Below, one piece after another: positions 51,782-61,500 of a stretch of DNA of 64,000 nucleotides. The first letter of the stretch is position 1; each line of letters begins with the position of its first letter. Origin of the DNA: Plecoglossus altivelis (lineage: Eukaryota > Chordata > Actinopteri > Osmeriformes > Plecoglossidae); contig BROE01000023.1 of the NCBI GenBank assembly GCA_036571765.1, positions 1,194,950-1,258,949 on the forward strand. Direction: 5' to 3'. Under the pieces are notes generated by a model. It made no database searches, was not told where the DNA came from, and saw nothing but the letters and a program-made list of their open reading frames with translations. Both the position numbers and the translations under genes were made by a program.

Positions 51782-52699
51782 GATTTAGAATCAAATTTAA
51801 AGTCCTACTCCTCACATATAAGTCCATAAATGGCATGGCCCCTCACTACCTCAAAGATGTTGTAGTACCATATCATCCAGCCAGAGCATTTCGCTCCGAA
51901 AGCGCTGGACTTTTGGTGGTTCCTCGAGTCTCCAAAAGCACAGTAGGGGGTAGAGCATTTAGCTACCAAGCTCCTGTGTTAATGGAATCAGCTCCCCCCT
52001 GTTCATGTTAAAGAGGCCGACTCAGCCTCTTTATTTAAGACCAGGCTTTAAACATTTCTCTTCGAAATATGGCTTATGGGCAGGGCTTTAGTTGATATCG
52101 TAGTTCGCTATGGTATGTTCGTCGCTGTACACAAGTTTCGATCCCTCCGAGGTGGGCTCTGTCCTGGATGCTGCCATGGCGATGACTCCACCCTAAATGC
52201 CTCGCCCCGCCTAGCGACTTGATCTGTGGACCCGGGGGCTCCTCAACTGTCGGAGGTGATTCGTACAACAGACGAACTGCTTTCTTCAGACCCACTTCGC
52301 TGAATACCCGAACTCTCCTCGCACCTGATGATCTAGATGAACCCTTCCTTTCGCCTGAGGGGTTCTTTCTTTACAGTCCATCGCAATATGGATGCACACC
52401 AGTCCTGGAACAACTACAGCCTGTCCGTCCGTGGGAGCAGGATCTCTCCTTCACTGTGGTTCTCCCAGAGGTTTCTACTTTTTCCCACAGGTTTTTTTGT
52501 AGTTTTTCCTTGCCGAGAAGGAGGGTCTAAGGACAGGGGATGTTCCGGGACAGTCATCCAGTTGCTAAAATCATATGTACTTTTTTATAATGTGGTTTTC
52601 TGTTTATTGACCAATGATGGAATCCTTGTCGCCCTTCGAGGCAACTGTTGTTGTGATTTTGGGCGTTACAAAAATAAATTGAATTGAATTGAATTGAAT
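51782..52699 (+). mobile_element. 5'-truncated L2/CR1-like LINE 3' end nested in Rex3
   Basis: The sequence interrupts Rex3 between reverse transcriptase motifs B and C. It starts with the end of a LINE coding region (FKVLLLTYKSINGMAPHYL, RAFRSESAGLLVVPR, GRAFSYQAPVL), a C-terminal block typical of fish L2/CR1-group elements. It continues with a 3' UTR containing the conserved AGAGGTTTCTAC...GTAGTTTTTCCTTGCC...GGGTCTAAGGACAGGGGATG words, and it ends in AATAAATTGAATTGAATTGA. L2-type LINEs are 5'-truncated on insertion and end in short tandem repeats, as here. The coding part is broken by a one-base gain in the ...VLWNQLP region (about 51982). Rex1 or another related clade is possible. Confidence 0.8.
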
Positions 52700-52700
52700 T
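52673..52700 (+). repeat. (ATTGA)n tail of the nested LINE
   Basis: About four to five tandem ATTGA units form the 3' terminus of the inserted element, directly before the Rex3 sequence resumes. Confidence 0.85.
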
Positions 52701-53539
52701 GGTTCGGGGGGCACAGGATTTCATCTCTGCTATTCGCAGATGATGTTGTCCTGATGGCTCCATCGGACCGGGACCTACAGTATGCACTAGAGCAGCCAAG
52801 TGTGAAGCGGCCGGGATGGGAATCAGCACCTCTAAATCTGAGGCCATAGTTCTCGACCGGAAGAAGGTGGCTTGCTCCCTCCGGGTGGGTGGGGAGCCCT
52901 TGCTTCAAGTGGAGGAGTTCAAGTATCTCGGGGTCTTGTTCACGAGTGAGGGAAGGACGGAACGTGAGATTGACAGGCGGATCGGTGCAGTGGCCACAGT
53001 GATGCGCTCTCTGTACCGGTCTGTCGTGGTGAAGAAGGAGCTGAGCCGGAAGGCGAAGCTCTCAATTTACCGGTCAATCTACGTTCCTACCCTCACCTAT
53101 GGTCATGAACTTTGGGTAATGACCGAAAGGACGTGATCGCGGATACAAGCGGTCGAAATGAGTTTTCTCCGCAGGGTGGCTGGGCGCTCCCTTAGAGATA
53201 AGGTGAGGAGCTCGGTCACACGGGAGGAGCTCGGAGTAGAGCCGCTGCTCCTCCACGTTGAGAGGAGCCAGCTGAGGTGGCTCGGGCATCTGTTTCGGAT
53301 GCCTCCTGGACGCCTCCCTCGGGAGGTGTTCCGGGCATGTCCTACCGGGAGGCGGCGCCGGGGAAGACCCAGGACACGCTGGAGGGACTATGTCTCTCGG
53401 CTGGCCTGGGAACGCCTCGGGATCCCCCCGGAGGAGCTGGAGGTGGTGTGCGTGGAGAAGGAAGTCTGGGCCTCCCTGCTCAGACTGCTGCCCCCGCGAC
53501 CCGGCCCCGGATAAGCGGAAGAAAATGGATGGATGGATG

Positions 53540-53609
53540 AATATTTCCTGTCACCAGTTAATACTGTTTCCCACAATATTTCCTGTCACCAATTAATACT
53601 ATTTTCCAT
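53540..53609 (+). repeat. 35-bp tandem duplication beginning with the Rex3 right TSD
   Basis: Two 35-bp units start with AATATTTCCTGTCACC at 53540 and 53575, differing at a few positions. The first unit contains the right target-site duplication. The left flank (TTTCTGTTACAATATCCTGG before the left TSD) looks like a further diverged partial unit, so Rex3 probably landed in a small pre-existing tandem array. Confidence 0.8.
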
Positions 53610-53674
53610 AATAGAATCTGCATTTGAAAGCCTGGTCACTACCACTGCTAGTTTGTATGTGTGGTTAGTTATTT

Positions 53675-53710
53675 TGCCTGACTCACACTCTATGCCTGAC
53701 TCACACTCTG
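53675..53710 (+). repeat. 18-bp tandem duplication
   Basis: Two 18-bp units (TGCCTGACTCACACTCT plus A or G) lie head to tail. Confidence 0.9.
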
Positions 53711-56700
53711 CTTCATGACAAAGCTTTGCATGTCCCCTTTCTTCTTATTGGGTGGCATAGCTGATCTACAAAGCACAAAAAGGGCCAAACATGCACGTAC
53801 TGAAGGGCAAAGAGAATATTTAAATGTTTTACACTGGCCTTTTATGAGCTATGTATTGCCAGACAGCCCTTGTAATTTATTGTCGTCTGCACACTCACTT
53901 GCTTGTCAGTGGAACCACAAGAGGTAGCTTGTGCTTACTTTGACACTCGCCCACGAGTGTAGCGCTTTTCAGCCAATCAAATTATGGCGTTTCTTATACT
54001 GTCATCCCAGTCGTCAGAATCAATGCAAAAGGAAGCACAATGGAGTTCGCAAAAATATTGGTGGGAACAATTTTGTTGTCTTAAAATATTGGTGGGGACT
54101 AGTGCCTAGTGCCCCCCAAAAAATTATATTCCCATTAATCTGTGTCTGGAAAACTGTGCCTTCCAAATGTATATTTATTTTTACAGCACAGTTGTTTTTC
54201 TGCAGATGATTTTATCCAAATCCATATGTGAAGAGGCGGCAGAGGGATTTGAAACTGAGATATACCCTCCCTATCTAAATAGATATTGTCAGCTACATGT
54301 CAGCCACAGTTAACACTGTTAGCAAGTGAGGGGAGATTTGGAGAAAACGTTGGAATCAATCCAACAATATTCCTTCAATTTGATTCTTCATGGGTAGCAA
54401 TCCACCTGTGTCACAACAACTCAAACGGTTTAAAAACATTTTGGGGAGGTATGTAACCATATATAAAGCCAACTATTAATTTGAGCTACTTGGCATATCT
54501 CTAACAAATTGACACCACTAAGCAACTTCAACTAACAACTGATAAACAACTTAAATCTGTGCTTGCTACCTGACCTAAAATGGCCACACCCGCCCACCTC
54601 AATCCAACATTCTCGTTCCTCCTCCAGCTCCTACAAGAAAGCCAAGCCCCTTCATTACAGCTACCATGCAAGCACACCAAAGGGGCGTATCAGGCATGTT
54701 ATTTGTCTATTTTTATCCCAGAGAGCATGGTTTTGTGTTGAGGGAGAAGCTGAGGCTCATGGGTAACAAAGTGATGAAAGGCTTCTCAGGCTGCTGTGGG
54801 AGGTTTGGAGTGACACGTAAACAGGGCAGAGGATCATAAGTACACCCTGGTCATAGAATGAGTGGTTGCGGTTATCTATTACATTGCAGTGACCTAAGGT
54901 AGCAAGCTGGCATGTTGGCTAAAACTTGCTAGAGCCGCAGCATAGGCTCAAAGGAAGTTAGTTTCAGCAAAGTTAGTTTTCAGCAGAGTGTTTGATGTTC
55001 TGTGTTCTGTTGACAAAACAAAGGTAATGGGATCTGACAGACCATGTTGACAGCCATAGCCCAGTCTTATTAAAATACATCATGTCCCATTTTAAGAGGG
55101 TCACGCCTGTGGTATGAAGAATGTCATCAATGCTGCAGGGATCACGTGAATGGTTGCTTTAATATGGCTGTATGTGTCCTTGTGGTGCTCTATCTCACAT
55201 GATTACGCCCCTCCTCCCCCCCTAACCCTGACTGATGAGCTGTTCCTCATCACATAGCAGGCACTTCCTCATCTGTCACCCGTCGCCAAGGCGCCCCCAT
55301 CATCAGCCACTGACAGGCCTGCGTAAGTGACGGGTGATTAGTATCGGCCTCCTTCATTGGCCCTGGCTCGGAGGAGTTGGGATGGGGGAGTAGGTCTTGT
55401 CTCGTTAGCGCCAAAGGGGCAGTGCAAATAAGATCTGACTGACGTGCCAAGACATTACTTACAGAAGCTGACATGAGGAGCTTAGCTTTATAAATACTGC
55501 TCCTACAGGCATTTGCATAGGGGCTTGCGTAGGATTGAAACATGAGATTTAAACATAGAAGTCACCCTTTCAAAAATGAAAATTCCTCACCAATGGTTCT
55601 ATCGTGTGAGTGCGATGGTGACAAGTCATCTATTCTTCTCATCAACTCTCCTCTTGCCATTTCTATGTTAACCATCACAAATATTTATCTAAACTCATCA
55701 AAGGGGACCCAATCCTAAAACTGTTGTCTTCCTTAAAAACCCAATGCCATCATCTTATTCAAGAGCATAAAAGCAACGTAATCAGAACCCACTAAGAGAC
55801 AGGAACGACTAGCGTGAAGGAGAGATTCACACCTTGTGGCATTTCTCCATGGCGTAATTAACGAGCAAAGGGACATTTCTGGGCTCTTCTCTCTCCATCA
55901 ACCTCAGCCTTTGTCCCTCTCCCAATGTACCTCGGGCCTGATAAGTTGAAGTGAAGAGGGCGAGCTGTGGGTCTCAAAGCCCTCTCTCTTTTTCCCGAGC
56001 TCAGCTTATCATTCCACTCAACCAAGTCCCCTTTTGTTTATCGTAAGTTCCGGTAATGGGATGGAGTAATTTCTCATTTGTAATAATATCAAAAAGCAAT
56101 TACGACGCCATGAATAAAAGCCAGAGAACAATGGCGACCATCAATCATGGGAGGATAGGAAGCACAGACTTTCCCTGACTTCAGCAACCTTCCCCCCATT
56201 TCTTAGTTCTTTCATGTTTGGGTTTCTAACTCTGTAGCGCTAATTTGCTTGTGTTGGACGACAAATGTGGCGTAAGAAATGATATCAATTGTGGTAGAAA
56301 AGCTCAGTTTGGGCAAACGTACGCACAAAAGCTTGAATTTACTACATTATAGTCACTATTGCGTTACCCACGTGAGTTAAATAGTTTTTAGCTCTTTTTA
56401 ACTAGGTGGGTCTTGGACTGTATCCTGCCAGATGGAAAGTGTCCATATTTGGTATCCATGACTCCATCTCTATGTGCAGAAAACAGGTTATATGTTGAAC
56501 TCACAAATTGCTCTTTCAAACAACTTCATCCTCAACAATGCCTGTCCTGGAGTCCTATGTAATGCACATGGCAAATGTCACCTTCATATTATGCACAGTT
56601 CTCAAGATAATTAGGCCACAGACACACAGGTTTTCCAGCTTTTATATTTAGAAGATGTTCACGGAGGTTTCATGCTCATGTAGCACACCTTTCACATATC

Positions 56701-58340
56701 TACCCTTTATCTCTCTCTGTGCAACCCTGTGATTAGGTTTACAGTAGTTATATCCACCATGGCAAACTACAAGTTATTTGGGGATTAATTCAGTCAGTAT
56801 TCCAGTTTCATGTCACTCATCTCTAAACGTAAATGTGTGGGTGTGCGGCAGAGGGGGAAATTGTAATCTTCCCACTGTAGAACTAAAGAAAATGGGAGGT
56901 GTTGGACACCTCACACCACACACAAGGTGTCCAACAAGGAAGCAGGAGACAGATAGGAGAGGAGACAATCTAATAACAGGATATTGGTAGCTTTGCATGT
57001 TTAGTTCATGAGAAACTGGAGAATTATATGTCTTCCTCTGGCAGAAAACGTATCTTTCTATTATTGAACTTAACACAACACAAGGTTGTTATCCAAAAGC
57101 ACCATTGGCTTTCACAAATGGTTCGTCCACGTCTCACGAATAGCACAAGATGACAGTGATGTCTGAAAGAGATTACTGGTCTGGAAAGAGAAAGATGTCT
57201 TCAGCATGACGTCTGTGGAACAGCATCATTTAAATTAGTGAAAGACACTTTCTCTATATTTACTTCAAGGTAAAACCAGGACTGAGTCAATGGTGAGGTG
57301 GCCATGGACATTTTGGCTGTTGGGCTTCACGTTCTACTATAAGATGTCATACATAAGCATTACATACAAGCAATACAAATCTGTGTTTTATAGTTCCCCT
57401 TTACTGCCTTTTTACTTTAAAACAGAACTCTGTAGTGATGTTGCTGGTATGCCTATGGCTTTGTGTGTGCATGTGTGCTGATATATGCGTGTGTGTTTGT
57501 CACAGTCTAGAGTGTACTCCGTTTCAGAGGATTTTAAATGTTGTTCAGTAATAGATGTAGACACAGAAGCTTTACGTCAATTCGCTGGCCATCAGGCAGA
57601 ACAGGGATTCGTATCCCAACAGTCTTACAGACTATTCTTCCGGATCCAATCCAAAGTGTTACGGTTATTGGAGTTTCAAATTGATAAACGTTGTTCTTGC
57701 AACAACTGTTTTAATAGATAGCATTGACTATTATGTGGTTTGACCTCCATATTTTTTTGGAAGGTGCGTGTCTAAACATCCAAATCGGGACATGATTCTA
57801 AGAAACACTTGCTTGATAATAGTACTGAGGATAACTGTGGCAATATCACCTACAACTTTGATTAAAAGAAAAAAACTGCCCTAAATGCTATTGTTATTCA
57901 AATTGGAATGCCCTTTTTGGTTGTGCTGCTAGGTGAGCCCTGCTGTCTTATATCCATGTCTACCTGTCTGTCCACCATCCGCACAGTTTCAGCTCCAGGC
58001 CATACTGACATTTTACTGCCCCTCCCCTCCTCAATCCGAATCCTCTCCAGGTCATCTCTCCAGCAGCAGGAGTAGCGATACCATTAACCTTTGTCGCGTG
58101 AACTCATCAAGGGTGGAAGGCTAGGTCCCCAAGGGGATATTTGGGTCTATTATTAAGGCGTGTGTTTGTATGTGTGTGTGTATGTATGTCCATTTCACTA
58201 TGTGTGTGTAAGAGGACATGTGTGTGTGCTTGTGTGTCATAATGTGTATATGTGTCTGAGTTTACTACTTCAGTGTGGAGGTGACCCTCCGAAGGCTGTC
58301 TCCTTAGTATTCCTGCCAGGTAGGCATGCAGGGACAACGA
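53711..58340. other. presumed intronic DNA, no gene seen
   Basis: Mostly AT-rich. Two similar words, AAAATATTGGTGGG, lie 36 bp apart at about 54052 and 54088 and may mark an unrecognised repeat. The stretch 55780-56180 is GC-balanced and could be conserved non-coding DNA. A 78-codon open frame at 57485-57721 has no recognisable domain. Confidence 0.45.
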
Positions 58341-58510
58341 TGGGAGGGAGGGAGGGAGGGAGGGAGGGAGGGAGGGAAGGAGGGAGGGAGGGAAGGAAGG
58401 AAAGAAGGAAAGAAGGAAGCAGGCAGGTAGGCAGGCAGGCAGGCAGGCAGGCAGAAAAATGGGAGGAGAGAAGGAAGGCAGGCAGGCAGGTAGGCAGGCA
58501 GAGCAGCAGG
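58341..58510. repeat. compound (GGGA)n-(GGAA)n-(GGCA)n microsatellite
   Basis: The motif moves along one 170-bp tract from GGGA (about 58341-58390) to GGAA/GAAA (to about 58418), then GGCA (to about 58453). A short unique break follows, then a second GGCA run (to about 58501). Long frames on both strands are repeat-derived. Confidence 0.95.
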
Positions 58511-61500
58511 AGACTAGCCGAGCCCTGAGCCACTGGGGAACGCACAAGAGACACACTCAAAGGAGAGGTCATGGAAAATGTCATATGTCAGCGTTAAAAC
58601 ATGATGCCATTAGTTTGCTTTGGAAGGTTGTAACCGCTCTCTTCCCCAGACCAACACGTCTAGAGAGTTCTAGAAGGGTCTGTATGTCCTAAAGTAGCTT
58701 GTAATGGCATTCAGCATTGTGTTGAAAGTAGCTTACACATTTTCTAGAAGGACTGTTTATGCTTGTCTGCAGTTCAAACAGTGCATGGGGCGAAGTCTAT
58801 AAAGTTTGAGAAGAGTGCTGTCTCACTTGTGTCAGTTGATCTCTCTCTACATCTCCCTTTCTCTTTCATTTGTCTTCAGCAGGCAAATACAGAAGGATTA
58901 CTCAGCCTATAGATTCAACAAAGACCAGCTGGATGGCTGAGTAAGAGATTGTAATGTGTGTGTATATATGTGTGTATGTCTTTCTGCATATGTGTATGGA
59001 AGAATAAAGCCTTAGATAACATATACCAAAGCCAAAAATCTCTCAAAGACTTAGTTATCAACTTTGCCGCCTTGAGCCGAGAAATACGAAGTTGTCATAT
59101 TTTCCCCTTTGAAGAGACTGTGTCATCTGACAAGTTTGGTGTTGCACAACTCTTAGAGGGCCTGACTATGACATCTTGACGTCAAAAACTCAATGTTTTC
59201 ACTGAAAGTGTTTTAAAACTGGCAGCATGCAAGATCAGTCAGTAAAGTTAAAATAGATACATTCCATGCTCAAGTGTGTTTGCGGTGTGTAACTGCAGGT
59301 GTGATGGAGAATGGCCGTAGTGACAGAGCAATTGAGAGTGGTCAGAAGACGCACACTCAGCATGTAAGAGTCAGATGGAGCTAGACAAGTCCAAAGGTGT
59401 TAAAAGCTTGGATAAGATGACACTGAATATTTTATTGCTGAACTGAACTCGCTCTCTTCCTGAAGTCTGTTAGACGACAGAAGATCAAGGGGAGGCAGGA
59501 TAGATGAAGCAGAGGGGAAGGTCATCTACCTTTCTTTTTGCTTAGTCCACTGGGTTAGTAAACTAAAGCACTCACTCTCAATGCAACAACAAGACTAGGG
59601 AGTCCATCTTAATGCCGCGACAAAACATCTTTCTTTCGCTCAAATGGGCAGAATGGGACATACCTGCCATATAGAGGGTTGCGAAGAATAAAGGAGTGCG
59701 GTGTCAAGATTTTGGCGGGAAAAAACAGGGCAGCAGAAAATGGGGATGTAGTCATGTTGCAGACCCTGACAGGGCTGGTTTTGAAAGTTTAGCACTGACT
59801 TCATGAGTTGAGCTAGACAAACTTTCATGGATTCATGGGCATGCAGTCAAATACTGAAGAGAAACCCACTTCTGAGATTTGGAAAATGTTGTTGGTGTTT
59901 GTTGTGAGTACGGCGGAGTGTGGGGCTGTCTGCGGCAGGTGGCAGACGCGTTTGCGGATGTGTGTTTGTGTGTGCATGAGGATTTTCTACTCCTGCTACC
60001 GAAACTGTACTGCAATTGAGCAGTGCATAGCACAGCCGAATACCCTTCAGGACCATGTTAGAAAACACACTCGAATTCCTTGTGACTAACATTGTGAGTC
60101 TGGGATGTGGGCAATCAAAAAAAGAAAATACATTTGAATTGTTCTCCTCCTTCCTGTCCACAATTCAGTCTTGTATCTTCTTCATCTTCTATCTTGTTCA
60201 CTCTCTCCATTCTCCCCTTCTTCATTTATTGACATTGTTCACAAACAGGGCATATACTCCTGAGCATGCGTGCACACACTCACACACAGACCACCCTACA
60301 ATAACTAATAGCCTAATTTGGGCCCGTATTTCTTGTTTTTAATGCAATTTCCATGTTTGCAGCCAACTAATTACCAGTTTGGATGGGTTTCTTGCAGGCA
60401 AAAACCAATATTGTCATGCTATAAGAGTGATTGTTTGTGTCTTGGTGTGTTTTTGGGTGGTTGAAAATGTGTCCGGTCTGTTGGAAATCCCTCTGGTATA
60501 TTTTGGGTTGCGAGGTCATGGTGGTCACTGTGGTGAACATCATTAAAGACAAACTCACATTAGGTTACGCTCTGCTCCAAGCCGTCGAGTCTGAGAACGA
60601 ACCGACCCACCTTCGCGAGATTTCGTTTGCGAAAAGACTCGTGTGCTTTCATAGATTAGGCTAACATACTAGCCCATACATATTAGCTAAAGTGCCACAG
60701 GTTTGGTACACTATGGGGTTAGCGTGCAGCCCGGCAGTGAATGTAACAACGGCACTGCTTCATAGTCTTTGAAAAAAGCGATTGGATGTAATGCTAAGTG
60801 ACATCTTTTTGGAAAGGCAATAGAGCAGCTGATGACAGGCAATCTGTACAGTCCTGTTCTCCTCTCAAAGGGAAACAACTGAAGGCCGCTGAGAAAGGAG
60901 GAGATAGGAAGAAAGGGTGGGGAGAGAGAGAAGGGGCTAAGTGGGAGAAGAGAAAAAGACCACAAAAGAGAAGGGAGATGAGAGGAAGACAGGCTGCAAG
61001 GGTGAAAAGAGAGGAGCCAGATATAGGGACCTTAGCCTTAAACCTGGCTGGATGCAGTAGACTAGGTCATACATAACTGGCGGTATTAAACATGTGACTC
61101 ATTATATCAAGTGCCACTTGTTCTAACCCCATCTCTCTCGTGGTCTCTCTCTCTCACACACGCACACAGTCTACTTCATAAATGTATGAGACTGGGGCAG
61201 AGGCTGTGTTCAAAGCTTGAGTGATTTCTGAGAGCTGGTAACACATGCTGCATCTCAAACTCTGCTCACCTCTGCTCTCCCTCTCTCTTCTCCACTCCTA
61301 ACCTACCCCCCCCTCCCCATTGGCCTGTCAAGTCCCCCATCATTTTCAGAGTGATGGAGATTTGAGGATGAGTGAAAAGACCCACCCCCACACACAAGCC
61401 ATTTTCTTCCCCATCCCCCTGCCTCTCTCTCTCAGTCTCTCCTTCTCTCTTTCTGTCCTCATTTATCTTATCCTACCCCCCTCTCTTCTCCTCCCTACTC

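Larger units (their letters stand above)
49443..53514 (+). pseudogene. Rex3 endonuclease/reverse transcriptase ORF, inactivated
   Basis: Homology runs through several frames. The endonuclease is recognised by GTWNVTSL (about 49749), LLGDFNAHVG (about 50115) and DHHLVVSWI (about 50415). The reverse transcriptase shows APGVDEIRPEYLK (about 51134), YKKGDRRVCSNYRGI, FVDLENAFDRVPR (about 51514, motif A), GLHQGCPLSPVLF (51687-51725, motif B) and FADD (52733-52744, catalytic motif C). The C-terminal part (PLLLHVERSQLRWLGHLFRM... to the stop at 53512-53514) is typical of the family. Lesions: frame changes near 49905 and 49962, TAG at 50021-50023, a frame change near 50915, a 918-bp insertion between motifs B and C, a deletion near 52795, and TGA at 53134-53136. 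No functional protein can be made. Confidence 0.88.
49352..53539 (+). mobile_element. Rex3-family (RTE-clade) LINE retrotransposon, near full length, decayed
   Basis: The element is 4188 bp including a later insertion, or about 3.27 kb without it, close to a complete RTE-type element. It encodes an AP-like endonuclease, a reverse transcriptase and an RTE C-terminal region, followed almost at once by a short GGAT/GATG tail. Rex3 elements are known for a very short 3' UTR made of GATG repeats. Two segments match, as I recall them, the published Rex3 PCR primer sites: 51252-51271 (one mismatch) and 51696-51716 (exact on the complement). The 13-bp duplications fix both borders. Rex3 is widespread in teleosts. 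The copy is antisense to nrxn2. Confidence 0.9.

Noticed and set aside
58107..58584. Open frames of 104-149 codons on both strands with CLPACLP or GREGGREGG repeats
   Set aside because: They are direct translations of the GGGA/GGCA microsatellite.
59178..59185. Perfect CRE palindrome TGACGTCA
   Set aside because: One exact 8-mer is expected by chance in a window of this size, and it is not near any recognised promoter.
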